This document shows positions 36,019 through 52,985 of a DNA stretch of 64,000 nucleotides, piece after piece. Both the position numbers and the translations under genes were made by a program. The DNA is from Stercorarius parasiticus (taxonomy: Eukaryota > Chordata > Aves > Charadriiformes > Stercorariidae). A model generated the notes under the pieces. The model was not told where the DNA came from and made no database searches. It saw nothing but the letters and a program-made list of their open reading frames with translations. Every line of letters begins with the position of its first letter. Within the stretch, counting starts at the first letter, position 1. The DNA is taken from the NCBI GenBank assembly GCA_013396915.1, contig VWZL01000197.1, positions 127,146 to 191,145 of the forward strand. Reading direction: 5' to 3'.

Positions 36019-37350
36019 GATAAAAGATTACTTTCAAGCTCAAATTCCTGGAAATGTCCCTCTGGGCTTAAATTAATCTTATCTTGGAACTTGATACCTA
36101 TGCAAAGAGGTGTGTGACCCAGAAATGAAGAAAGAATCCGTTTTAAATTTTTAGAATTTATTTGTTGCTATAAAGTCAAGGTCGTTTTTAACTTGGAAAA
36201 ACCTGACCATATGTATATCTGTAATAAGCAGAACAGTGATGGCAAATCTCCAGCCAGGATCACTTGTTTTAGAAGGTGCTGTCTCACAAACCAGTGGGTG
36301 CTCCCAGTCCGGGCGGTGGGAGTGGAGCTCGCTTCGCCTGGGCTAAGGCTGGGACCATCATTACAGGATCCCACTATCAAAACCAGACTCTCTTTAAATG
36401 CCTGCTTTTGTGATAGGTGTGGTACATAAATGCTATTTTATTAAATAGCAAAATAAATTACTGAGGTTTGACCTCAGCGAAGGCTTTATCACTGTTGCCC
36501 TGCTGGTGAACTCGAAGGCAGAGCTTTTTCATGGAATTCAGCGTGTCGTCACTTTTTGGTAGAAAGAGTTAATGCTGCGCTCCGAAGCTGCGCTGAAACG
36601 TGTGGTATGGCAAGAACTATGCAAAGCTGTGGTTCCTCAGGAAAAGGCAATACAGCGTAGGACCAAACCTATTCTTAAATTTGAATTTCTTTCTCATTGC
36701 AAAGCCATCTTGAATCTCCAGTAAAATGGAAGGGAGAAATACAGGGACAAAGCAGCGGGGTGGATGCTGCTCCCCGGGCTAGCGTTTTTGCAGCGAGTCA
36801 CTGGATAGCAGCTTCCCTAACCTTGACAGCTCTAGGAGTTGCCCCTGGAATAGAGGGAACAAAAAAAATTCAGAACAGTCCATAAAGTTCCCGTTGGTTT
36901 GAAAGCAAAACCATCTGCTGGAGTCATGAAGAGTTTGTTAGCGGAGTTCAATAACAGGAAAGCCTGCAGTTGATCAGCTGTGCCCTCAGAAACAGGCGTT
37001 ACTGCAGGCAGGAGGATTTATTGTAGGGGAGTCAGGAGATACGGGGAAGATTAGAGCAACAGCAGAACGTGTCAAAATAATGGGTTTGTTTCATTGGTTT
37101 CAAATATAAACTTTACCGGTAAGGAAGAAGTGCGGGCACTATGGTTTCACATTCACATATTTACTGTGAATTGTCAGCTGTTTGTGATACAGAAAGGTGT
37201 GTGTATTTTCATAATACGAGTTTGATATGGGCTAGAGAGACATCTGTATGTCCTTGAATTCGATCTGTCGCTTGTAATGAAGCAGACGAATGGAGTTCCT
37301 GTATTATCTCGAAAAGACACAATGCCGAAATACTGTCTGTGGTTGCCGAG

Positions 37351-37366
37351 GTGTGTGTACACACAC
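37351..37366. repeat. GT/AC palindromic microsatellite
   Basis: GTGTGTGT followed directly by ACACACAC, a perfect 16-bp palindrome that continues as CACGCGCAGG. Seen directly; it is Z-DNA-prone alternating purine-pyrimidine sequence. Confidence 0.8.
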
Positions 37367-39208
37367 ACGCGCAGGCACAAATTGTAGTGATTTCAATGCA
37401 TATGGCAGATGCGTAGTATCTCGAGGGGAAAACTTGACACTTTGTAAGAATACATCCTAACGTGTATAGCACTTTAAATAATTCTGTAATAAGTTAGGCC
37501 CTGAACTGGATTTGTTATATTGTGGGTTTCGGAATAAGGACGCACTGTGATACAGAGGTGCTAGAAATGGCTCCATAGCTGAGACCGGGTTTGGATACCC
37601 ACTTATACAAACAGGATTAAAATCCCTTTATTTCATATAGTGTATGGATTTATGAAAACCCTGTGCTGTTTATATTATAGAGGCGCCATTCTGTATTTAT
37701 GGTTACAATTGTGTCTGCTTTGCCATTATAAACTCCTATTATTAGGGGTTTACAACATGGCTGTAAAAATTTGTAGTGGATGGAAACTTGACACATAAGG
37801 GTCAACCCTGTAATAATATAGTTTTAAAAAATCAATTTTAAAAACTTTGAGTCATTTTTAGATTATGTGAATATAAAAATATTGGTTCTAATTTTAGGAT
37901 TGTCTGGTATCTTAACACTACAGTATAAAATTCTCTTGTTTTACCAAAGTAAAAATGCCATTGTTGCTTTTGCTTTTTTTAATTTGCTTTTGTGGTGTCT
38001 GCTCTTCCCTCAAAGTGTGGGTATGGTTTCTTGGTATTGAACCCAGGCCTCCAATGGGCCCCTGACAGTAAGCAGGTACAGGAAAATGAAAAATACCACC
38101 TGTCTTATTGTCTGGGGTGCTCGCTTGCACTTTGCTTTCTCTAAATCCTGCCAGCTTTCTCAAGTGTGAAGTTTCAGTTAGAGCAAGTTAATGCTGCTGC
38201 CGTAGAAAACAAAGTAGCTGGACTGTAAGCTTTGAGTTAAATGACTCAAGCACCAGGAATCATGAATTATTAATCTTTACAACAAGTCTAGGATTCTCTC
38301 TCTTTTTTGTGGTAGCATTTGAACACTAAATTGTGATTTTTCCCACAGTTGCATGTATATTTGGTAATCGTTTTACAAGTGGGTTTTCATATCATGCAGT
38401 CTACAGAGATGAAGAACTTGCATTTTTTTGTTGCAGTGAGTCCATATGAAGACAAATAAGAGTAGTGAATAGAGGAACAAAATTAACTTAGTTCTGCTGT
38501 GTGAATTGAAGTTATTTGTTTGTACCATCTTTTTGAAAACAGTAGAGACTTAAGTATTGATGCAGTTACAGTAATGTAAGATTTTCCTGATGCTGTCAAG
38601 AAGAGATTGCTGATGAGCACTGTGAGCACTGATGAGCACAACAGACAGATCTGATGTTGAGTCAAACCATTCCCAGCACTTCCCATTAAATTGCAAAAAA
38701 GTCACATCCTAAAAATCAAGTTGTTTGTGAAGCCAGCTTTAAATTAACTACATGAATGTCAAAATGAGAGTGATAGTTCAGTTCATGAAGTCTTGGAAGT
38801 ACTCTGGTTTGAAGTCAGTATGTGTAGCAGTGCCTCAGGATAGCTTTGTCAGCGCGCTTCAGCAGAGTTCGAATTCTGAAAAGGTTGTAGAAAAGGTTTA
38901 CGTCATTGACAGGAGCATTTCTCAGTGTGAAATTCCTCGAGACAGATGGTTGTCCTCTGTTTTGAGCTCTTCTATATGTTCATTAAGTACCTAAGGTTTA
39001 AAGAAGAAGAGCCAATTCGGTTATCATAGTGGCTGGATGTTTACGTTCAAGTCAAAGAACAGAAATCTCTTCATCACTTTTAACGTCAATATTTGAGCTC
39101 TTTCTGTGCGCCAACATACTGTTACAGATTTAAGAAAATACATACATTGCTGTACCAATAACTTACTGAAAAAGCTTTTTTTTTAAAAGCATTTACCAGT
39201 AAATCTGA

Positions 39209-44485
<5,277 letters not shown>

Positions 44486-45886
44486 TGATATTCATGGCAT
44501 TCATCAATCTTGTCTTTTTTTGTCTGGTAACGTGTTTACTAATCATTGCCATATACTTAAAAGGATATCATGATTTTCAGCTGCACAATAGGGTAAGTGC
44601 TGTCTTATACAAGTACTTTCTGAAAGCTACCATAATAATGACTTTTTTTTTTCTTCTTACCACTCAAATCTGAAGCCACAGCATTGTAGTAAGATATGAA
44701 CACTGTATTTACATTAAGTTTAACATGAGCTATAGAATGCTAAAAACTGCCTAAGCTAAGAAGCAGAACATTTGCAAATGCTAACAGTGAAATGCTTTTA
44801 TTAATGAATGCCTAAAGCATAGAATATTACAGTTCCATCTCATTTATAAAATAGCTTTCATTGAAATGTAATCATAAATGTAATTGATTTCTGTGAACAG
44901 TCAAGACAACGGGATAGTTTATCTAATGTTTGTGTAATGGGCACATTTTCACTACTCCGCTCTAAAAGAGCGTGTAAATTTAATACTACAGTGGTTATGT
45001 TAATATCAACACAGTAACGTATGTACTATAAAGTTTTCTTCTTTTTTTCTCAGTGGTGGGGTATAGTCTGTATAAAGAAACAAGGACAGCAGAGCTTTAT
45101 ATTCTAGTACAGCTGTATAGCGTCTGAAGGGTCCACACAGCAGGATTTTGTCAAATAAAATCTCTCACAAGTAGAATTATTAAACACACAGCATTAGTCA
45201 AACAGTCAAGTCAGAGAGGATTTTAATCTTTAGCGATTTGAAAATCCCTGGAGACTGCTGATTGGATTGAGGTTAAACTGTAAAAAGAGACTGTAGCACA
45301 TACAGAAACTGGTTTCTGAAGGCTGTTTTAAAGAGAGTTAAAGTAAAAGCTCCTGTCCCAGACTCTGTTTGCTATTGATATAAATTCTGAGTCCAAGATA
45401 TTGTATTGTTTGCCAAATTAATTTATTTGGGTATTACAGGATATTTCTTAGATGTGTTTATAACTGAGTTCAATAATAACTAAATTTACTTTGGGTATTG
45501 AGGATTGTCATTATAAATTCCATTTTCAAATATTTAAAACTTGTTAAATTAATTCTTGTTGAGCTTAGACAAACATCTGATGCTGGTTACTTAAAGGGAA
45601 TTTTATTTGTTTTAGTACATGGCAAAGTAATTTTGAAAATAATTTTTTTGATACAGAAGAAGGAAAGCATGAATGCATCAGTTACGATTTTTTGGACTAG
45701 TTCATCTATGCCTGTTACCCATAAAAGGTTACAAGCTTGAATCATAGGAGTGCTTCTGTCTGTGTATCTGACACTTAGGATTCAGAGTGATTAATGGCAT
45801 AGCTGTGCTTCACTATCACCATGGCTGTGCCAGCTGATACTGATAGAGATAGCTGGGTTAGCAGGGGGTTGCGTTCTCCATCCCCG

Positions 45887-45904
45887 CCCCCCCCCCCCCC
45901 CCCN
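45887..45904. repeat. C17 homopolymer ending in an ambiguous base
   Basis: Seventeen C residues follow TCCCCG, and position 45904 is N, the only ambiguous base noticed. The tract length is probably unresolved in the assembly. Confidence 0.95.
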
Positions 45905-48900
45905 ATTACCTATAGCAAGGATGTGTATTAATTCAGAAATATAACCATTCTGTAACCATAACGCATTCTAAAACAGTGTTATTCCACCTACAATAGAAAC
46001 AATGAACCACATAGGACCGTACCCCTTCTATGCTAAACCGCCTTTCCTCTAGTGTGGATGGAGTCTTAATGTGAAACGGCTCATGTGAATGTGATGAAGC
46101 TCTATTGGTAATGCCTTTAACATGTGTGTCCATATTAAAATTGCCAAAGTCAATTGTATACATTGTTATGACACTGAAAATATATTTACTGTACAGCAGT
46201 GACTCAGTTTTGTTATAACACCTCATAACTTTCTTATAAACAATACATGGATTTTGTTAGGGACATGCTGATAGCAGTATTTTATTTAACTTCACTGCCA
46301 GACAGTTTGGGTTTGAATTGATTTTTGGTTCAGGGACTGTACCGTATCTTTGCAATTTTCATATTGCCTGATCCCCTTCCTTTCCCGTGCAGAAATCATT
46401 GGTCCAAGTTTAGGGTAGATATGCCAGATTATGTGTGATGGTATAGGGTGTGAATTCTGCTACAGAGTAAAGGAGACGCAAAAAAACCAGGCGCCGTTTT
46501 TTGAGGTCTTACGCTATGCTTGTGACAGAGCCCAGCAAAGGGAAAAAGAGTGTTTTATGCTTGCTTATTTCCCTTCCCACCTTTGAGATGCATAGAAAAT
46601 TACATTAAGCTCAGCTCTGAATCTAAAGGTTTATTTTGAATGCTGTTCATGTACAGCACTGCATTTTTTGTGTTTATAGGCCACTACTGTAAGTATTCTC
46701 ATTTCCTGCTATTACCAGCATATGCCCTAAATGGTGTAGATTCTTTATGGAAAACAAATTTATTGGAAAATATGTTTTTAGGTTTGAAGGATTTTTTTAA
46801 GTAGGCCATAAATTTTTTACTACCTAAGCTGAACCAGGAAGTGATTCTTCAGTTATGCCCCGTGTATTCAAGTCTGTTGCACTTTATGAAGATGCTTATC
46901 TGGCTGTTTGATTGCCTGTTGCTTAGAGATGCAACCGGCGTGGCGCCTCTTCTTATCTCGCTCCATCACTTTTTCTTCCTATCAAAAGATTTCAAGTACA
47001 TGTTTATCATCTCCCATTATTCTTCCGTCATTCTTGATAGCTTGCTTCCTTCTCCCCCTTTGGTGACAACTCTGAAATTTGTGTCTTTTTTTTAGTCATG
47101 ATTTTCTCATGTCTGTAAAATTATGGTACACTAACGACGATATTCTCTCACAAGATCGTTTGCAGAAATCTTAATTTAAAAACTACAAAACTCTAATACG
47201 TGAAAATAAATCATGTAAATTTGCAATAGTATTTTCAAGGTGGATGGCTGTATCTGTAAAGATTACTTGGATAAATTAAAAAAACTCATGTTTCAATATG
47301 GTTATTGCGACTCAAAATTCTGCTAAGATATTCTTGGTTCTTTTTTTTTTTTTTTAATCAGATCTTTAAGAAAAGTTTGCAAATATGTAGTCACCTAAAG
47401 CTACTGGACATTTGTCCCTCGGTGCACACATTTTAGTCACATGCATCATAGATAGAATATACCCTCAAGGATTAAATGCACTGTAGTTCCAGATGCTATT
47501 CCAGATTGGCAGTTAGAAATGTTAAAGGCACAACACTGAGTTTAAAGCTTTATAAAGCAAGAAGCCTGTAGTAATAATGCAGGAAAAGAACCGCTATTGT
47601 ACACATAGTAAACGCGCACTGTGTGTGTGCGTGTGCTTTGTCTGTGTCCCCATCTTTTCCGAAGAAGAGCCGAGGCTGCTGGCTGGTTGCACTGGGTTTT
47701 ACAAAGGTAGGGTGAGGATATAGAGGTCACGTATCTACATGTTGTGCCTGTGGATGGGAGAGACTCGCAGTAAGTCAGGTCGCATTTAAGACTTTATTAG
47801 ACGCCAGAGATGGAAGAGAAACCTTCCAAGTGCCCTGTCTGCAGGAGATGCTGCAGCTGAAGGTCACGCTCTTTACACAACAAACCAACCAACCCTGGGA
47901 CAGAGTTCTGTAGCATGATTGAAAAATATTTGTTGCTGAACACCCAGGCTGTATTTCAGAAGACCAATCTACAGGCATGACTTGAAAACTTTACACTACC
48001 TGTTTACATTGAATGCTGTTCCTTTCTTTGATATGACTAGCCTTGGATAGGATTTTTGGCTAGCTGAGGGTATCTACAGAATGATGGAGACTAATTAGAA
48101 AATGCAAGCAAAGGCTAGACATGTAATGGGGTATTTCCAGGCATCTTTCTGAATTTTTATACTGTAACTTGTGGATGAATGATGCGTGTCATATATGTTA
48201 CACACCTGAAAAATCAAACCCGATAGAACTCTACTAATAATAAATAATGGAGAAATTAAAGGGTGTAGGAGGGTTAGGATATCTGTACAGAACCAACAGC
48301 TCTGAACTTTCAGAAATAGAAAACCTCCAGAGAGAGGATTTTGCAGCAGTTCCTGATCACAGTAAATTTGATCGCACAGCTGCATTGAGTCTGTAAGGGC
48401 AAGCGTTTCCTTAAACTGTAACAAATGTGTTGACGGGCTCAGGTACTCAGGTACGCTTGGTCAGAGCTGCTAATTCACTCCTGCTCAGTTAAAAAAAAAA
48501 AAAAAGTGTGCATCTGGGTGTGTATTTATGAAAAGCCTTGTTTTTCCCCTCATACAAAGAGTTTTTTGACACTTATCCATTGGTCAAGTAATGATTTTTG
48601 TTGCACTGTCAGCAGAGTAGGAGAATGTTGACAACTAAGTTCTCCGGTCTCTGTTTTGCATCAACGTTTTCCTTTCCTACTTGGAGGAGATCTCTGTTTA
48701 TTCCTTGCTTAGGAAAAATACAGAGGATGGAGATAGAAGGATTTCGATGAATAGAATTAAATCGTAGGAGAAAAAGATCCTGAGCATATATTATTATTTT
48801 CTCTTTTATTGTGTGTGGTGTGGTGGAACCTTTGTGTTCTCTTCTGAGACCTGGCATGTGCTGTGCTTCTTAGGGACTTGCACATCATTTTTTAATGAAG

Positions 48901-50025
48901 TTTGTTTATTACTGTTGTATGAAACTCTGACAATACTAAGCTCTCTTCTGCTTACTTCAATCAATGGCCACTTAAAATTGGCTTGTAATTTAGTACTTCC
49001 CTTTCTTTTGTGTGCGACGGGCTGGCCATGGACAGATAGCTTGTTGCCTGCAGAGGGTTTAATGAACAGAAGAATTGACTCGTGTTTGTGGGGGAGGGAG
49101 GATTCCCTCTCTCTGCCTGTGAAGGATCTTTTATTGTTCGTCACCACACCTGTGAGATAGGGACCATGGGACAAATATTTACTGTCCAGCAATGCTCTCA
49201 CTTGGAATTTAATAAACACTTCTGCTGTCACACCTTAAACCATCTGAGCTCTTTTCTGTTGTATGCGCGATCAAATATTTATTCCCAAATGCTGTTCACC
49301 AGAAAGTGCTGCCTTGGAGTAGCGGAGATCAGTTATTCAGGTAGTAAAGATGTGTGAATGCAGCTGGCAGATGAAGTCACCAACATTATGAATTCCCAGG
49401 CTGTCCTTATTGCCACAGGCAATAACTGACAGGCCTGAGCAGTGGCTGGTTTCCCATTACGGGCGCTGGTAGGGCCCGGGGAGTCCTGGCGTCACGGATA
49501 CTTGAGCTGCCCCGCTTGAGTGGAGCCGGCCAGTGCTGGAGGGTCCTTGTTGCAGAGAGATGTAATCAATATGGTCTGGAGTCCTTGACCTGAGCCTGTA
49601 ATTACTTGGATGGTATAAAGGTAGTTTGTTGTTGCAGATAGAGATTGCACTCAGATCCTCCGGGTATAATGCTGAGCTTTGAAGCCAAGGAAGAGATTTG
49701 GCCCTTCGTCTATTCTTCACGGCAACTGAGAGGTTTTAAAAATGGTGATATAACAAGCCATTGTTACAGGGCATCACCTGTTTAGTAACAGCAAAAGCGC
49801 ATACCCAGCACTGCTGGTTTTGTACTTCTGCATTCTGACAGCTTAAATTTAAATGGTTTTAAGTTATGGGTCTTGCCCAGAATAACTTCTGAGCCATTTC
49901 TGTTAATCTCAAGTCTGTTTAAAACACTTATTACGTTACTTATTTGAAAAGCATTTTATGTGTTATTCCTAGAATAGTGATAACGTGTGGGATATACTCA
50001 GGGTTTTTTGTTTTCTTGGTGCAAT

Positions 50026-50045
50026 AGCACACGCTTGCGTGTGCT
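50026..50045. repeat. 9-bp inverted repeat with 2-nt centre
   Basis: AGCACACGC and GCGTGTGCT are exact reverse complements separated by TT, next to TG/CG-rich simple sequence at about 50080-50097. Confidence 0.6.
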
Positions 50046-52635
50046 TGTGCTCTCTCCATCCTGTTCATCTGTCTTGCTAAATGTGTGTGCGCGCGCATGA
50101 GCTGCATAATACAAAATTCTCAGAATTTTTTCAACTTGATTTATTTCATCTAATTTGAGAAAATGTTATCTGATGATTTTTGAAGAGAGCCTTAAGACAG
50201 AACTGACTTCAGCAGGCTCCAAGATGCCAATGCAGTATACATGATTACATCTAGAAACAGCTATGCCCTATAGACTATGGAGATGTGAAGAGAAATTAAA
50301 ATGACCTGACACTACTGACTGGGCACTTGCTGCTGGATCATTGCCTGGCTTGGGAAAAGACTCAGCTGCAGGGATACATGGAGTAGCATTAATGTCTTGA
50401 AACACTAGTGGGTGTTTTCTGTAGGCAGGAGAAGTATACTGGAGAGGACAAGCACGGGAACAGTGACTGAACAGCAGCAGAACCATTATATACTGATTTA
50501 TTTTTGCCTCCCTGTGATGGTTGTGGATGGGTTAGTCTGTCAGTTCTGGAGATGGGAACTCGCTCTGCGCAGCACAATGGTAGTGATGTGGGGTGGCTGT
50601 TGCCCTGCCAGTGACAGAGACGACTGTTATTCCTCATCCCAGTTTGCCTTTGGTTTGTCTGAGGAGGCTCATAGTAATTGAAGCAATTCATGTCTTCTAA
50701 GATGGTTGTGCTTTGACACGTAAGCGTTCATCAGCTTAAAAAAAATTGTGTGACGTGCAAGTTAGTTTCACAGATGCAAGTGAAAAATCAAAAATTAACA
50801 ACTTCTAGACACTGCAGTGTTAGGTTGAATTCAACTTTAAGCAGCTTAAGTTACTCAAGGTGCTTAATCCCCCAAAGGCTGATCACCTTGTTCATCTTGC
50901 TAATGCAGTTTTTGATAGTTCACGGGGGACTCTGGCAAACAATAAACCCAGCGATTTCCATGTTGATGTCATAGCTAGATGAAAGCATCGCTGTGACCTA
51001 ACCAACATCATAACCCAATACAAGGTAATGGCATTTTTTTCTTCATATGTGAAGATAAGTTGCCATGGGGCCTCCAGAGGGGACGTTAATGGTCATCGGT
51101 GCAGTCCTCTATTGCTCAAAGACAGTTGTTCTCATGTCACACAACCCACTTGATGCATGTACCAGTGGTCCATTAATGCAGACAGTGAGTGTCTTATTGC
51201 TTAAGTGTTACATATGAACTTTCAGTTGGGGAAGCCACCTTCAGCTCATATAATGGTTTGGCAGCTGAAAAATAGCAGTGTGCCAGAGCACGGTCTGGTC
51301 TAAGCATATAAACGCCTCCTGTTTGTTTATGGGGAAAAAAAATCCAAAATGCACAGTAGGTATTTTGTATATCGGTAGCCAACGCAAACTCATTCTGAAT
51401 ATAAGATTATTCTATGTACCCCTTAATTGTCTTTCATTAAGAGTTGTTGTTAATGTTCTGCGTAGGTAGCTTTAAAGCTATGAATAAGTGGAAAGTGTTG
51501 ATTCTAATCACATCTGACACCACAATCTCCTATGGAACAACACATGAGCTGAGATTCCCGATGGGCTCCTGCAGGATACAATATTTATTATAGCTTGAGA
51601 TCTAAGAGCTCCGAGGTACTGTTAAACTTACAAGAGATCCAGAAACCTCAGTGTCTGTACTTGTGTTTTTATAGATTGCACAGAAATAACACACCATGCA
51701 GTGTTTGCAAAGAAACCTGTTCACTGACATTTCTGCTCTTTTTATACGCTGCTTGAAGGAATCATTTTACAAATCTTGATATTTTTATAAGTTTATAATG
51801 TACTATAGGCTCATCTATTAATCTAGACTGTTTGAAATGTTCTTAAAGCAGTATTAGATGTGCAGGTTAAAAGATGAGTATTTGAACATCCATCTGCAAA
51901 TGAATTTTAGAGTCAGTATAGTTTCAGGGAAAGCTTTCATTTAGAAATAGTTTTCCGGTTTATAATAGACATTCTTAGTTAATGATTTCTCTAAATTAGG
52001 CTATCCTTCAAAATATTTGCTCACTGTTTTCCATGTTTGCTTTGAAAAACCTTTAAATATGCTTCATTATTTCTTGTTTCAAGTGTATCTCCTTTACTTT
52101 TGCTGTAGTCTCTGTCAGGCACTAGGTTTTTAACCCTCAGGATTGCTTGCTGATTCTGGTCCTCTTGAGATCCTCCAACTTGTCCTCCCCTGCGTTCAGG
52201 AGCTCTTCCAGAACATCGGCCCCTGTCCGCAGGGCTCTGTGGGCTCTTCCTTTTGTCTGTCAGCTTCCTCCTGCCTGTAAAATACCCAAAGAGGCTTGAT
52301 GTCCGCGTCCCTCGAGCACGGCAGCTACGTGAATGCTATAGGTTGTGATGGCCTCTTTAGAGCAATTAAATCTGTAGGTGTAAAACGGGGCATGAAGCAG
52401 TCTCCAAGAATGTATTTTAGGTTTGGTTTTTCAAGATCAGATGGAAGTGATGCGGCAGCTGCTAAGCAGTGTCTCCTAGTTTCATAGTGAATCCACTTTT
52501 TTTTTTTTAATTCTCCTCTTCATTAGATGGCAAAAACAGCTTTTGAAAGCTAAGTATGGTGGCTTGTTTGTGATTTTTTTGCCTTTTTTTCCCAAGTAGT
52601 GAGATAATAGTGCTGTATTTTAAATCGAAACACTC

Positions 52636-52720
52636 TGCAGACAAAGGAAGGAGAAACTGAGGCAGAAGTTGATAAGCCGCTGGTTTACTGCACAGCCGCT
52701 GAGCTCTTGGCTGTGCAGCG
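52636..52720 (-). repeat. Possible MIR-like SINE fragment, reverse orientation
   Basis: GCAGACAAAGGAAGGAGAAA followed by CTGAGGCAGAAGTTGATAAG resembles reversed MIR (acagatggggaaactgaggcacagagaggttaa). The later ACTGCACAGCCGCTGAGC resembles the cacacagc...gcagagc part. It is short and diverged. Confidence 0.35.
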
Positions 52721-52803
52721 TGCAGGCTGGCCACTGGTGTTATACCAGAAATTGCTTTCAGTATGAATCTAATTTTCTTCTCGCTTGTATTTCCTTATTC
52801 TAC

Positions 52804-52811
52804 AGGTAATA
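52804..52811 (+). promoter_or_regulatory. Recursive-splice-site-like junction (AG|GTAATA)
   Basis: A long pyrimidine-rich tract at about 52771-52800 (TTTTCTTCTCGCTTGTATTT, then CCTTATTC) leads to TACAG at 52801-52805, followed directly by the donor-like GTAATA. It is about 8.3 kb into the terminal long intron. Stop codons follow within a few codons in most frames, which suits a zero-length or non-coding junction more than a coding exon. Confidence 0.3.
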
Positions 52812-52923
52812 TATCGGTTTGTGGATAATACTTCACTATGTAATAATAAAATTTGACACATCGTAGTATTTCCAGAGCCACAAAAACTTGTTCTTTTATG
52901 AGTCACCACAACTTTAATGTCCG

Positions 52924-52985
52924 ATTTTGGAGTTCACCTGGTCCAACCCAGTGCTCACGGTGGAAAGACTCTACACAGACGATAT
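52924..52985 (-). repeat. Possible CR1 LINE fragment
   Basis: GGAGTTCACCTGGTCCAACC followed by CAGTGCTCACGGTGG resembles the CR1 segment around 'gatcatctagtccaacccc...tgctca', CR1 being the dominant repeat of bird genomes. Only about 50 bp resemble it and no 3' octamer tail is visible, so the call is weak. Confidence 0.3.

Noticed and set aside
38025..38085. ATTGAACCCAGGCCTCC, resembling a reversed tRNA-derived SINE head
   Set aside because: Only about 17 bp match; the rest does not follow a SINE consensus I know.
38860..38880. GAGTTCGAATTCTG, resembling a tRNA B box
   Set aside because: No A box at the right distance and no cloverleaf can be drawn, so it is not a tRNA gene.
48806..49231. 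141-codon minus-strand and 115-codon plus-strand open frames over the same bases
   Set aside because: Mutually overlapping shadows without known similarity; probably chance.
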